A stretch of 64,000 nt of DNA from Curtobacterium flaccumfaciens (GTDB taxonomy: Bacteria > Actinomycetota > Actinomycetes > Actinomycetales > Microbacteriaceae), in NCBI GenBank assembly GCA_029689965.1, contig CP121450.1, positions 3,776,455 through 3,840,454 of the forward strand. The letters run 5' to 3'. Of the stretch, positions 50,848 to 60,741 are shown piece by piece. Position numbers and translations under genes: made by a program. Each line of letters opens with the position of its first letter. Position 1 is the first letter of the stretch. The notes under the pieces were generated by a model, which made no database searches, was not told the DNA's origin, and saw only the letters and a program-made list of their open reading frames with translations.

Positions 50848-51290
50848 TCAGTGCCCCGGTCGCGCGCGCTTCGTCCCCGGGCCCGCACACCGACGCTGCG
50901 GTGCGCGTCCGCGTGCGCCGCGTCGACGTCGGCCTTGCCACGGTCGGCAGCGTCGCGCAGCCACTGCGGCCCGTGCGCCTTCGCCCAGTCCCAGAAGCGG
51001 TGCAGCTGGGCGCGGAGCCACGTGATGATCCGGTGGAAGAAGTGGAACTCGCTCGCGAGGATCGTCAGCCCGATGAACACCACGAGCCACCCGGGGCCGG
51101 GCAGCGGCACGAGGATGAGCCCGATCACCACGACGAGGCCGCCGATGATCCCGACGAGCACCTTGTAGAAGAGGTGCAGGTGCGGCCGGGCGTGGATCCA
51201 CGCGCGGAGGTCGTGGAACCACTGGAAGCGACGGCGCGGCACGTCGACGCGGTCGACCGCGTCGGTCCGCTCGTCCGGGTCGACTTCCAT
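50848..51290 (-). CDS. PGPGW-motif (TIGR02611-like) small membrane protein
   Basis: About 140 residues, with an N-terminal polar part (FHDLRAWIHARPHLHLFYK), a hydrophobic helix pair around LILVPLPGPGWLVVFIGL, which holds the P-G-P-G-W motif of the family, and a charged tail (RIITWLRAQLHRFWDWAKAHGPQWL). In the start frame no stop occurs before the 21-bp array, and the frame continues through it as an RARTHRV repeat; a shift near 50905 would end the protein at 50848, which I prefer. Function unknown. Confidence 0.7.
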
Positions 51291-51483
51291 GTGCGGAAAT
51301 GTAGGACTCGCGGCTGGGAATCCGCGGCGCACGCGGTGGACGCGCGGTGCGTTCCGGACGGGGCCCACGCCGCCGGTTCCGGACCGACGCGCCAGCGGCG
51401 GGCCAGCCGTGCCGGTGGGGAGGGGCGCGTGACGGCACCGACCCGCGCCTTGCCGACCGAGAGTGGTGCGGATCGGAGCGTCG

Positions 51484-51815
51484 TCAGGCGTGCGCGACAC
51501 AGGTCGCGGCCCACGGGACGGCGTCGAGCCGTGCCTCCGGGATCGGCTCCCGCCCACGCCGCACCGCCCGTAGGTGCCCGCGTCGAGCCGTGCGAGCGCG
51601 GCGTCCACCAACCTGATCCGCTCGCGCGCGTCGTCCCGCACCGCTCCGAGCGAGCCGCGCTCCCACGCGAGGGTCGCGCCCTCCGGATCGTGCTCGTCGT
51701 CGGAGTTCGCGTCCTGCCTGGCGTCGCTGACGTCGCGCATGCTCCGCTCGACGTCCGCGAGCAGGCGCTCGTTGCGCGTCCGTTCCGACTCGAGCGCCTG
51801 TCGCGGATCGTCCAT
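51484..51815 (-). CDS. DksA/TraR-type zinc-finger protein (one frameshift)
   Basis: About 110 residues: an N-terminal helical coiled region (ESERTRNERLLADVERSMRD) and a C-terminal C4-type finger, corrected near 51560 to YGRCGVCGEPIPEARLDAVPWAATCVAH, matching the DksA/TraR zinc finger. Such proteins bind RNA polymerase's secondary channel or are of unknown role in Actinobacteria. ATG at 51815. Confidence 0.88.
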
Positions 51816-51871
51816 GCCGGACACCGTAGTCGCCGCGGAATGGACGCGCAGTCGAATGCGTTCGTATCGAC

Positions 51872-52903
51872 ATGACGAAGATCGGGTTCCTGTCGTTCGG
51901 CCACTGGCGCGACGTTCCGGGGTCGAAGGTCCGCAGCGGCCGGGAGGCCCTGGTGCAAGCCATCGACCTCGCGGTGGCCGCAGAAGAAGCGGGCGTCGAC
52001 GGCGCATACTTCCGCGTGCACCACTTCGCACCGCAGCAGGCCGCCCCGTTCCCGCTGCTCTCCGCGATCGCCGCCCGGACCAGCCGCATCGAGATCGGCA
52101 CCGGCGTCATCGACATGCGGTACGAGAACCCGCTCTACATGGCCGAGGAGGCAGCAGCAGCCGACCTCATCTCCGGCGGCAGACTGCAGCTCGGCGTCTC
52201 TCGCGGCTCACCTGAGACCGCTCTCGCCGGTTACCAGCAGTTCGGCTACGTCCCCGACGCCACCGACGAGAACGGCGGCGACATGGCACGGGCGCACACC
52301 GACGTGTTCCGCCGTGCGATCGCCGGTGAACCGATGGCCAATGCGAACCCACAGATGACCGGCGCCGTCGGGTCCCTGCCGGTCTTCCCGCAGTCCGACG
52401 GCCTCGGCGACCGGATCTGGTGGGGCGCCGGCACCCGCGCGACCGCCGAGTGGACGGCCGAGCAGGGCATGAACCTGATGTCGTCGACACTGCTCACGGA
52501 GGACACCGGCGTGCCGTTCGACGAGCTGCAGGCCGAGCAGATCGCGCGGTTCCGGTCGACGTGGGAGGCGATGGGCTGGGACCGCGAACCGCGTGTGTCG
52601 GTGTCGCGCAGCATCATCCCGATCATCGACGACGAGTCGCGGCACTACTTCGGCGTGCGGGCTCAGGTCGAGGGGCAGGACCAGGTCGGACACCTCGACG
52701 GTGGGCTCGCCCGCTTCGGCCGCTCCTACATCGGGTCGCCTTCGGACCTGGTGGCGGAACTCGCGGCCGACAAGGCCGTCCGGGCCGCGGACACCGTGCT
52801 CGTCACGGTGCCGAACCAGCTCGGTGTCGACTTCAACGCCCGGCTGCTCGCCGCGGTCAAGGACGTGTTCGCCGAGGTCGACGCAGCGCCGGTCCCCGCC
52901 TGA
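51872..52903 (+). CDS. LLM-class flavin-dependent oxidoreductase (paralogue of 41539 gene)
   Basis: Intact 343-residue luciferase-like TIM barrel: KIGFLSFGHWRDVPGSKVRS, RTSRIEIGTGVIDMRYENPLYMAEEAAAADLISGGRLQLGVSRG, and IWWGAGTRATAEWTAEQGMN. Shares the TEDTG-x-PF-x-E-x-QA element with the first LLM gene. FMN- or F420-dependent; substrate unknown. ATG at 51872. Confidence 0.92.
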   Translation: MTKIGFLSFGHWRDVPGSKVRSGREALVQAIDLAVAAEEAGVDGAYFRVHHFAPQQAAPFPLLSAIAARTSRIEIGTGVIDMRYENPLYMAEEAAAADLISGGRLQLGVSRGSPETALAGYQQFGYVPDATDENGGDMARAHTDVFRRAIAGEPMANANPQMTGAVGSLPVFPQSDGLGDRIWWGAGTRATAEWTAEQGMNLMSSTLLTEDTGVPFDELQAEQIARFRSTWEAMGWDREPRVSVSRSIIPIIDDESRHYFGVRAQVEGQDQVGHLDGGLARFGRSYIGSPSDLVAELAADKAVRAADTVLVTVPNQLGVDFNARLLAAVKDVFAEVDAAPVPA

Positions 52904-53007
52904 GGCACGTGTCCGCACTTGTGCCGACACCCGGGCTGGGACTGTGGCGGGTTCCCGCGCTCACGTAGCGTCGGGGTGCGCCATCCCCGCACCCCGAGGA
53001 GCACGCC

Positions 53008-53454
53008 GTGACGCTGCCGGCCGCCGGCTGGTTCCCCGACCCGCAGGACGCCAGCCGCCTGCGCTGGTGGGACGGACGCACCTGGGGAGCGGCGACACGG
53101 GCGCTGCCGAGCCGTACGGAGCCGATCGTGCCGGTCGTCGTCGCACCCGTGGGACCGTCGTTCTCGGTGCAGCCCGCCGCGATCCGAACGGCGTCGTGGG
53201 CATCTGGCGGTTCCGGGGTGCAGCGGTTCAGCGCGTTCTCGTCGCTGGCCGTCCTGTTCGCGGCGCTGTCGGTGGCGGTGAACCCGTGGGGCGTGTGCAG
53301 CGCAGCGGCGATCGTCGCCGGGCTGCTCGCGGCGGTGTGGCCGGGCGCGACCGGCGGCTGGCGGGTCCTCGCCCGCAGTGCGTCGGCGAGTGCCCTGGTC
53401 GTCGCGGTGGCGACCGCCGCGGTGGCCGCATCGTCCCAGTTCCACCTGTTCTGA
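53008..53454 (+). CDS. DUF2510-containing membrane protein
   Basis: About 148 residues. The N-terminus is a DUF2510 module (AAGWFPDPQDASRLRWWDGRTWG), common in Actinobacteria, followed by a linker and hydrophobic segments (SSLAVLFAALSVAVNPWGVCSAAAIVAGLLAAVW; SASALVVAVATAAVAA). Function unknown. GTG at 53008. It converges on xerD. Confidence 0.8.
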   Translation: MTLPAAGWFPDPQDASRLRWWDGRTWGAATRALPSRTEPIVPVVVAPVGPSFSVQPAAIRTASWASGGSGVQRFSAFSSLAVLFAALSVAVNPWGVCSAAAIVAGLLAAVWPGATGGWRVLARSASASALVVAVATAAVAASSQFHLF

Positions 53455-53526
53455 CGGCCGGAGCGGAGGGGCGGCCCGTCGAGGGAGCGGAAATCGGCGA
53501 GTCCGCCCTTCGGCACTGAAGGCGCC

Positions 53527-53562
53527 GACTGCCGGGCGCGCGCTGACTGCCGGGCGCGCGCC
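53527..53562. repeat. 18-bp direct duplication beyond the xerD stop
   Basis: GACTGCCGGGCGCGCGCT occurs twice head to tail, about 12 bp past the xerD stop. A minor member of the 3'-end tandem arrays. Confidence 0.6.
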
Positions 53563-53574
53563 GGCGCGCTCGCG

Positions 53575-54560
53575 TCACCGCCGTGCGCGTGGGTGTGACG
53601 TCTGGTACACGTCGCGGAGCATGTCCGCCGTGACCATGGTGTAGATCTGCGTCGTCGCCACGCTCGCGTGCCCGAGCAGCTCCTGCACGACCCGGACGTC
53701 CGCACCGCCCTCGAGCAGGTGCGTCGCGAACGAGTGCCGGAACGTGTGCGGCGACACGTGCTCCGCCAGGTCCGCCCGTGACGCCGCCGCCTGGATCACG
53801 AGCCACGCGCTCTGCCGGGACAGCCGGGCACCGCGGGCGCCGAGGAACAGCGCCGGTGTCGAGGACCCCGCGCCGCGAACACCGGCCGCGACCGCACGAG
53901 GTACGCGTCGATCGCCGCCCGGGCGTAGCTGCCCAGCGGCACGATGCGCTGCTTGTTCCCCTTGCCCGTGACCTTCACCACCGAGAGGTCCCCGTCGGCG
54001 TCGGAGAGCGTCGTGACGTCGTCCACCGACAGCCCCACCGCCTCGGAGATGCGCGCCCCCGTGGCGTAGAGCAGCTCAAGCAGCGCGCGGTCCCGGAGTC
54101 GCACGGGATCGTCCGTCTCGGCGGAACCGCCGGCCGCCGCGAGCAGCCGCTCCATGTCGTGCACCGAGATCGCCTTCGGCAGCCGCATCGGTGCCTTCGG
54201 GGGCGGACGGACGCGCCCGGGTCCAGCTGCAGCCAGCCCTCTCCCGCAGCGAACGCGGTGAACGACCGGACGGAGCTGAGCATCCGGGCGACCGATCTCG
54301 GCGCCAGCGCGCCCTCCGGTCGCGTCGCCAGGTGCGTCACGAAGCCGGCGAGGTCCGCTCGGGCGAGTCGCCCCACGTCGTCGAGCACCGCCGATCCCCG
54401 GCCCGGTCGGCCCCGTCGGACTCCACGGGGTCGACGCCCGCGATCCACGACGCGAACGCGCCGAGGTCACGCCGGTACGCGGCCAGCGTGTGCTGCGACA
54501 GCCCCGCTCGATCGCGATGTGCCGCAGGTACGTCTCCGTGGCGCGGTCGAGCGGGATCAC
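53575..54560 (-). CDS. xerD: Tyrosine recombinase XerD (frameshifted)
   Basis: Site-specific recombinase that resolves chromosome dimers at dif with XerC. N-terminal SAM-like domain ([37 protein letters not shown]) and catalytic domain with Arg in [12 protein letters not shown], Lys in [15 protein letters not shown], His-x-x-Arg in [15 protein letters not shown] and the final [15 protein letters not shown] (His, then Tyr nucleophile). Frames change near 54505, 54400, 54215 and 53870. GTG at 54560. The neighbourhood pyrG-NUDIX-xerD is the conserved chromosomal one, so this is the housekeeping enzyme, not an island integrase. Confidence 0.9.
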
Positions 54561-54569
54561 CCCACGAGG

Positions 54570-55139
54570 CTAACGCCGCTCGAGGGCCTCCACGGCGAGC
54601 ACGCCCACGACGAGCCCGGAGTTGTGCAGCCGCCCGTCGAGGATCGCTTCCACCAGCTCCGCCCGAGGCACCCACCGCTTCACGATGTCGGCTTCCTCGG
54701 CCTCACGGTCGAACGCCGATGCCGTCGCTCGGACCCCGCGAGCGCGGTAGATCTGCAGGAACTCGTCGCTCCCTCCGGACGAGGTGTTGAAGGTCACGAG
54801 CGGCTCCCACTCGTCGGCCTCGAGGTCGGCTTCCTCGGCGAGCTCACGCTTCGCGGCGGTCAGCCGGTCCTCGCCCTCCATGTCGAGCAGCCCCGCCGGG
54901 AGCTCCCAGTCGCGCAGGCGGACCGGGTGCCGGTACTGCTGGATGACGAGGACGCGGCCCTCGTCGTCCTCGGCGTAGACCGCGACGGCTCCGGTGTGGT
55001 CGATGTACTCCCGCACCATCGAGTCGTCGCGGTACGCGATGGTGTCGCGTCGGACGTCCCACACCGCCCCCTCGTACACGACGGTGGAGTCGGTGACCTC
55101 GAAGGAGGCGGATTCGTCGGAGAGGGGCGCGTCAGTCAC
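54570..55139 (-). CDS. NUDIX hydrolase, ADP-ribose pyrophosphatase-like
   Basis: Intact protein of about 189 residues. The Nudix box G-x5-E-x7-R-E-x-x-E-E lies in GLLDMEGEDRLTAAKRELAEEADL, with the ADP-ribose pyrophosphatase-like region (YRARGVRATASAFDREAEEADIVKRW). It hydrolyses nucleoside diphosphate compounds in the cytoplasm. GTG at 55139. Located between pyrG and xerD as in related actinobacteria. Confidence 0.92.
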   Translation of the reverse strand: MTDAPLSDESASFEVTDSTVVYEGAVWDVRRDTIAYRDDSMVREYIDHTGAVAVYAEDDEGRVLVIQQYRHPVRLRDWELPAGLLDMEGEDRLTAAKRELAEEADLEADEWEPLVTFNTSSGGSDEFLQIYRARGVRATASAFDREAEEADIVKRWVPRAELVEAILDGRLHNSGLVVGVLAVEALERR

Positions 55140-55164
55140 CCGACCATCCAAGCACGTCACCCTC

Positions 55165-55230
55165 GCGGAACCAGGTTCCGGACACAGCACTACGTGGTTC
55201 CGTGGTTCCGCGTCCGGAACCAGGTTCCGT
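55165..55230. repeat. 66-bp palindrome, core GGAACCAGGTTCCGGACA (copy 2)
   Basis: Left arm 55165-55184 is identical to copy 1 over 20 bp; the right arm near 55211-55230 differs by three bases. It lies between pyrG and the NUDIX gene. Confidence 0.9.
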
Positions 55231-55247
55231 GAGCGCGACCACAGATG

Positions 55248-55287
55248 GACTGGAGGCGCGGTGCCAGCTGGCACCGCGCCTCCAGTC
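55248..55287. repeat. Perfect 40-bp palindrome of the CTGGAGGCGCGG family
   Basis: Two 20-bp arms without a loop, starting GACTGGAGGCGCGGTGCC, 15 bp downstream of the pyrG stop. In RNA it would form a stable hairpin; it probably ends or attenuates pyrG transcription before the NUDIX gene. Confidence 0.93.
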
Positions 55288-55301
55288 AGAAGGCACGCAC
55301 G

Positions 55302-57019
55302 TTACGCGACCTGCTCCTCGGTCTCCGGGTCGAACAGGCTCGACGCCTCGTGCCGCACGATCGCGGCCTCGACGAGCCCTGCGAACAGCGGGTGCGCCTT
55401 CGTCGGACGCGACCGGAGCTCCGGGTGCGCCTGCGTGGCGATGTAGAACGGGTGGACGTCGCGCGGCAGCTCGACGTACTCGACCAGGGTGCCGTCGGCG
55501 ACGTGCCCGAGAAGACCAGGCCGGCGTCCGCGATCTGCTGCCGGTACGTGTTGCTCACCTCGTAGCGGTGGCGGTGCCGCTCGGAGGCCTCCGGCGCACC
55601 GTACAGCTTCGGCGGCGAGCGACCCGTCCGCGAACTTCGCCGGGTAGAGCCCGAGACGCATCGTCCCGCCCAGGTCTCCACCCGCGATGATGTCGACCTG
55701 CTCCGCCATCGTCGCGATGACCGGCGTCGAGGTCTCCGGGTCGAACTCGGTGCTCGACGCCTCGGTGAGGCCGGCCTCGTGCCGGGCGTACTCGATCACC
55801 ATGCACTGCAGACCCAGGCACAGGCCGAGCGTGGGGATGCCCTGCTCACGCGCGAACTGCAGCGCACCGAGCTTGCCCTCGATGCCGCGCACCCCGAACC
55901 CGCCGGGCACGCAGATGCCGTCGACGTCCCCGAGGTGCTTGGCGGCGCCCTCGGGCGTGGTGCAGTCGTCGGACACGACCCACTTCAGCTTGACCTTCGC
56001 GTTGTGTGCGAAGCCGCCGGCGCGGAGCGCCTCGGTGACCGAGAGGTACGCGTCCGGCAGGTCGATGTACTTGCCGACGAGGGCGATCGTGACGTCCTTC
56101 TTCGGCTCGTGCACCGCACGGAGCACGCCGTCCCAGCGGGACCAGTCGACACCGTCGGCCTCGAGGCGGAGCGCGTCGATGATGACCTGGTCGAGCCCCT
56201 GGTCGTGCAGCATCGTCGGGATGTCGTAGATCGACGGGACGTCCACCGCGTTCACCACGGCGTTCTCGTCGACGTCGCACATGAGCGCGATCTTCTTCTT
56301 GTCGAGTCCGACACCGGCCGGTCGCTGCGGAGGACGAGCGCGTCGGGCTGGATGCCGATCGACCGGAGCGCGGCCACGGAGTGCTGCGTCGGCTTGGTCT
56401 TCTGCTCGCCCGAGGCGGCCATGAACGGCACCAGCGACACGTGCACGAAGAAGACGTTGTTGCGGCCGAGCTCGTGCCGCACCTGACGAGCGGACTCGAT
56501 GAACGGCTGCGACTCGATGTCGCCGACCGTACCGCCGACCTCGGTGATGATCACGTCGGGCTGCGGGTCGTTCCCCGCCTGCTCGCGCATCCGGCGCTTG
56601 ATCTCGTCGGTGATGTGCGGGATGACCTGGACGGTGTCGCCCAGGTACTCGCCGCGACGCTCCTTCGCGATCACCGTCGAGTACACCTGGCCGGTGGTGA
56701 CGTTCGCGGCCTGCGACAGGTTGATGTCGAGGAACCGCTCGTAGTGTCCGATGTCGAGGTCCGTCTCGGCGCCGTCGTCGGTCACGAAGACCTCGCCGTG
56801 CTGGAACGGGTTCATCGTGCCCGGGTCCACGTTGAGGTACGGGTCGAGCTTCTGCATGACGACCTTGAGGCCGCGTGCCGTGAGCAGGTTGCCGAGGCTG
56901 GCCGCCGTCAGGCCCTTGCCGAGAGACGAGACGACCCCGCCGGTCACGAAGATCTGCTTCGTCACCTTCGGGGTCTGGTTGCTGGTGTTCTGGGTACCGC
57001 CGCTGAGAGTGTCCGCCAC
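55302..57019 (-). CDS. pyrG: CTP synthase (three frameshifts)
   Basis: Converts UTP to CTP with glutamine as nitrogen source. The synthetase domain starts with [23 protein letters not shown] (ATP loop) and contains [20 protein letters not shown]. The glutamine amidotransferase domain has [12 protein letters not shown], the Cys nucleophile in [15 protein letters not shown] and His-x-Glu in [12 protein letters not shown]. Frames change near 56310, 55612 and 55500; correction gives [15 protein letters not shown] and [23 protein letters not shown] at 57019. Essential gene, so the breaks are almost certainly sequence errors. Confidence 0.97.
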
Positions 57020-57278
57020 GGGCTTCCATCCTACGTCAGAACTGCCGGGAGGCGCGACCTCGGTTCACCGTGGGCGTTGCGGACCGCAGGCGGCCGGGGC
57101 CGCGCCCGCATCGCCGCTTCCGCATCGTGCAAGCTTCCGCACAGCGTGCGCGGGCGGCTGCCTCGCACGGCGCTCGCAACCTCGCACGGTGTCCTCGCCT
57201 CGCACGGCGCGAGCCAGCGGACGACCGCGTCCTCCGCGGCGGAGGCGATCCGCGCCTCCAGGCCGATGCGCCGCGGCC
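57020..57278. repeat. Intergenic region with repeated CTCGCACGG motifs
   Basis: Between pyrG and recN, several copies of CTCGCACGG(T/C) occur around 57150-57215, resembling the unit of the array at 50708. A CCGCGCCTCCAGG (57250) and a GGAGGCGCGA remnant of the other palindrome family are also present. Confidence 0.6.
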
Positions 57279-58972
57279 CTACGCGCGCTGGCCGGCGACG
57301 TCGAGCAGCTCACGCGCGTGCTCGATGCCGCTCGCACTGTCGCCGAGGCCGGACAGCAGGCGCGCCATCTCCTGCAGACGTTCCTCGCCCTCGAGCCGAC
57401 GCACGCTCGACGACGTCACCGCGCCGCTGGCGTCCTTCACGACGTTGAGGTGGTTGTTCGCGAACGCCGCGACCTGCGCCAGGTGCGTGACGACGATGAC
57501 CTGCGTCCGCTCGGCGAGCTTCGCCAGCCGGCGGCCGATCTCGATCGCCGCCGCACCGCCGACGCCCGCGTCGACCTCGTCGAACACGAAGGTGGGGACC
57601 GTCGTACTGCCGGCCATGACGACCTCGATCGCGAGCATGACCCGGGAGAGCTCGCCGCCGGAGGCGCCCTTGCCGATCGGGCGCGGGTCCGTGCCGGAGT
57701 GCGGCTGGAGCAGGATCGACACCTGGTCGCGGCCGTGCCGCCGGTACTCGCCGGCGTCGGTGACCTCGACCACGAGGGTCGCGCCCGTCATCGCGAGGGA
57801 CTTCAGCTCCGCGGTGACACGCTTCGCGAGGTCCTTCGCGGCCTTCGTCCGAGCCGCCGTCAGCGTGCCGGCGGCCGCGGCGAGCGTCTGCTCGTCCTGC
57901 TCGACCGCCTGTTGCAGCGCTGCGATTCGGTCGTCGTCACCGTCGAGCTCGAGCAGCCGGTCGCTCGCCCGCTGCCCGTAGGCGATGACGTCGTCCACGG
58001 TCTCGCCGTACTTGCGGGTGAGCCCGGCGAGGAGCGCCCGGCGCTCGTTGACGAGCTCGAGGTCGTGCCCGGCGTCGGGCTCGAGCGAGCCGAGGTAGCT
58101 CGACAGGCTCGCCGAGGCCTCCGTCGCCTGGATGCCGAGCTCGGTCAGCTGTTCCAGCACGGGCTGCAGCTCGGCGTCGGACGCTGCCACCCGTTCGATC
58201 GCTCGACGCGCCGACTCGACCAGTCCGACGACGTCGTTCACACCGTCGAGGGACTCGCTCGAGAGCGCTTCGTGCGCCAGACCCGCGGACAGCCGGAGCT
58301 CCTCGAGGTTCCCGAGCCGCTCCGCCCGCTCGGCGAGCTCGGTGTCCTCCCCGGCTGCGGGTCCACCGCCTCGATCTCGTCGGAGGCGGCGCGGATCCGC
58401 TCGGCCTCGGCCACCCGGTCGTCGCGGTCACGGGTGAGCGTCTCGAGCTCACCCACGTGCTGCTGCCACGTGTCGTAGGCGGTGACGTACGCCGCGAGCA
58501 CCTTCTCGAGCGGCGCCCCACCGAAACCGTCGAGCGCCGCACGCTGCGCCGACGCCGATGTCAGGCGGATCTGGTCGGACTGGCCGTGCACCGTCACCAG
58601 CTGGTCCGCGAGCTCGCCGAGCACCGCCACCGGGGCACTGCGGCCGCCGGCCGTCGCACGGCTGCGGCCCTCGGCCGACACGGTCCGGGTGAGGATCAGT
58701 TCGCCGTCCTCGACGGTGCCGCCGGCGTCCTCGACGCGCTCGGCGACGGCATCGTGCTCGGGCACGTGCCAGCGGCCCTCGACCACGGCGTTCTGGGCAC
58801 CGCGGCGGACCGAACCGGCGTCGGCGCGGGCGCCGAGCAACAGGCCGAGCGCGGTGACGATCATCGTCTTGCCCGCGCCGGTCTCGCCGGTCACCACGGT
58901 GAACCCGGAGCCGAGCTCGAGGGTGGTCTCGCCGATGACGCCGAGGTCGGCGATCTGGATCTCCTCGATCAC
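57279..58972 (-). CDS. recN: DNA repair protein RecN (one frameshift)
   Basis: SMC-like ATPase for double-strand-break repair. Walker A is FTVVTGETGAGKTMIVTAL near residue 25; a long coiled-coil centre follows (ELETLTRDRDDRVAEAERIR); the signature KGASGGELSRVMLAIEVV and Walker B PTFVFDEVDAGVGG are near the end. A shift near 58365 breaks the coiled coil (PAAGEDTELAERAERLGNLE onward). GTG at 58972 starts VIEEIQIADLGVIGE. It lies 13 bp after nadK; a 17-bp duplication at the junction creates a second copy of the nadK end. Confidence 0.95.
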
Positions 58973-58985
58973 TGGCTGTCCTCGG

Positions 58986-59912
58986 TCACTGGCTGTCCTC
59001 GTCATCGGGCTGCGGTCCTCGCCAGCCCGTGACGGGCAGCTGGAACTTCGCAACGAGACGATCGGTGAACGGAGCGTCCTTGAGCCGAGCCACCCGCACC
59101 GGGTCCGGAGAGCGCCGCACCTCGACACGAGCACCCGGCGGGAGGTCGTGCGTCCGACGCCCGTCGCACCACAGCACACCGACGCCGCTCGTCCGGCGCA
59201 GTACCTCGACCGCGAGCGTGCAGTCGGGCCCGACCACGATCGGCCGGGCGAAGAGCGCATGCGCGCTCAGCGGCACCATGAGGAGCGCGTCCACGTCCGG
59301 CCACACGATGGGGCCACCGCCGGAGAACGAGTACGCGGTGGAACCGGTCGGGGTGGACACGACGACGCCGTCGCACCCGAACGACGACAGCGGTCGACCG
59401 TCGACCTCGGTCACGACCTCGAGCATGCGCTCGCGGGAGGCCTTCTCGATCGTGGCCTCGTTCAGCGCCCAGGACGAGTAGACGACCTCGTGCCCCACGA
59501 CCACGTCGACCTGCAGGGTCACGCGTTCCTCGACGTGGTACTCGCCGGACAGGGCCCGCTCCACCGTCGAGCGCAGGCCGTCGCGCTCGCTCTCGGCGAG
59601 GAACCCGACGTGGCCGAGGTTCACGCCGACGATCGGAGCGCCGGTGCCGCGCACGAGCTCCGCCGCGCGCAGGATCGTGCCGTCACCGCCGAGGACGATG
59701 ACGATCTCGAGCTGGTCGGCCTGGATGTCGACGCCGAGGATGTCGACCTGCCCGACCGACGCCTCGGCCCGGCGGATGTCCGCGTACTCGTCGAAGGGCA
59801 TCACGGGGACGAGACCGGCGGCGTGCAGGAGGTCGCAGACCTCGACCGCCGCTTCGATCGAGTCACGGCGGCCCGTGTGGGACACCAGGAGGATGTGCCG
59901 GTCGTCGCTCAT
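58986..59912 (-). CDS. nadK: NAD kinase
   Basis: Intact 308-residue enzyme making NADP from NAD with ATP or polyphosphate. The catalytic G-G-D-G-T is in VIVLGGDGTILRAAELV, followed by NLGHVGFLAE and NEATIEKASRERML, and FGCDGVVVSTPTGSTAYSFSGGGPI. The ATG at 59912 overlaps the tlyA stop. Standard neighbour of tlyA and recN. Confidence 0.97.
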   Translation of the reverse strand: MSDDRHILLVSHTGRRDSIEAAVEVCDLLHAAGLVPVMPFDEYADIRRAEASVGQVDILGVDIQADQLEIVIVLGGDGTILRAAELVRGTGAPIVGVNLGHVGFLAESERDGLRSTVERALSGEYHVEERVTLQVDVVVGHEVVYSSWALNEATIEKASRERMLEVVTEVDGRPLSSFGCDGVVVSTPTGSTAYSFSGGGPIVWPDVDALLMVPLSAHALFARPIVVGPDCTLAVEVLRRTSGVGVLWCDGRRTHDLPPGARVEVRRSPDPVRVARLKDAPFTDRLVAKFQLPVTGWRGPQPDDEDSQ

Positions 59913-60741
59913 GCCGCCCCTTCCGTCAGTTCGGTCGCCCGGACGACCCATTCTGTCGGATCGGTACCGACATCCCGCTGGAAGCGCGCCAGGTACTCGT
60001 GGTTGCCGTGCGTGCCGACGATCGGGGACGCAGCCAGCCCGGACGTGCCCAGACCGAGGTCCCACGCTGTCCAGAGCACGTTCATGAGCGCGTCGTTCCG
60101 CAGTGCCGGGTTGCGCACGATGCCCTCGCGGACACCGCCGCGGCCCACCTCGAACTGCGGCTTCACGAGCAGCACGAAGTCGTCCGCGGGCACCGACGCC
60201 GCCAGCGCCGGCAGGACGAGCCGGAGTGAGATGAACGACAGATCGCCCACGACCAGGCTCGTCTCCGACGCCACCGGGTCGAGCGCGGCGAAACCCTCGG
60301 GGGTGAGGTTGCGGGCGTTGACGCCCTCGACGACCACCACCCGAGGGTCGAGCGCGACGACAGGGTCGAGCTGCCCGTGCCCCACGTCGAGCGCCACGAC
60401 ACGACGTGCACCGCGATGCAGCAGCACCTGGGTGAAGCCACCCGTGCTCGCACCGACGTCGAGCGCCACACGGTCGGTCGGGTCGACGCCGAACGTGTCG
60501 AGCGCCCCGACCAGCTTGAGCGCTGCGCGGGACACCCACTCGTCGGTCCTGTCGACGCGGATCGCGGCCGAGGGGTCGACCGGGCGGACGGTTTCACGAC
60601 CGCCGACCCGGCAACGGTCACCCGGCCCGCCTGGATCAGTTTCGCGGCCGCCGTGCGGGACTTCGCCAGACCGCGGGCGGCCAGGAGCGCATCGAGCCGG
60701 ACCGGCGCAGTGTCCGGAACGAGGGCGTGCTCCTCAGGCAC
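59909..60741 (-). CDS. tlyA: TlyA-type rRNA 2'-O-methyltransferase/hemolysin (one frameshift)
   Basis: S4 RNA-binding domain at the N-terminus (VRLDALLAARGLAKSRTAAAKLIQAGRV) and an FtsJ-like methyltransferase domain: LDVGASTGGFTQVLLHRGA (SAM loop) and LVVGDLSFISLRLVLPAL, LLVKPQFEVGRGGV, the usual K-D-K pattern. In mycobacteria it methylates 16S and 23S rRNA (C1409/C1920) and affects capreomycin sensitivity. A shift near 60585 joins the domains. Start GTG at 60741 overlaps the upstream gene slightly. Confidence 0.94.

Noticed and set aside
53575..54560. Integrase marking a genomic island or prophage
   Set aside because: The sequence and its pyrG-NUDIX neighbourhood are those of the chromosomal XerD; no phage or att-like repeats flank it.
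55302..57019. pyrG as a genuine pseudogene
   Set aside because: All catalytic parts are present, each break is a single base, and the enzyme is normally essential; sequence error is far more likely.
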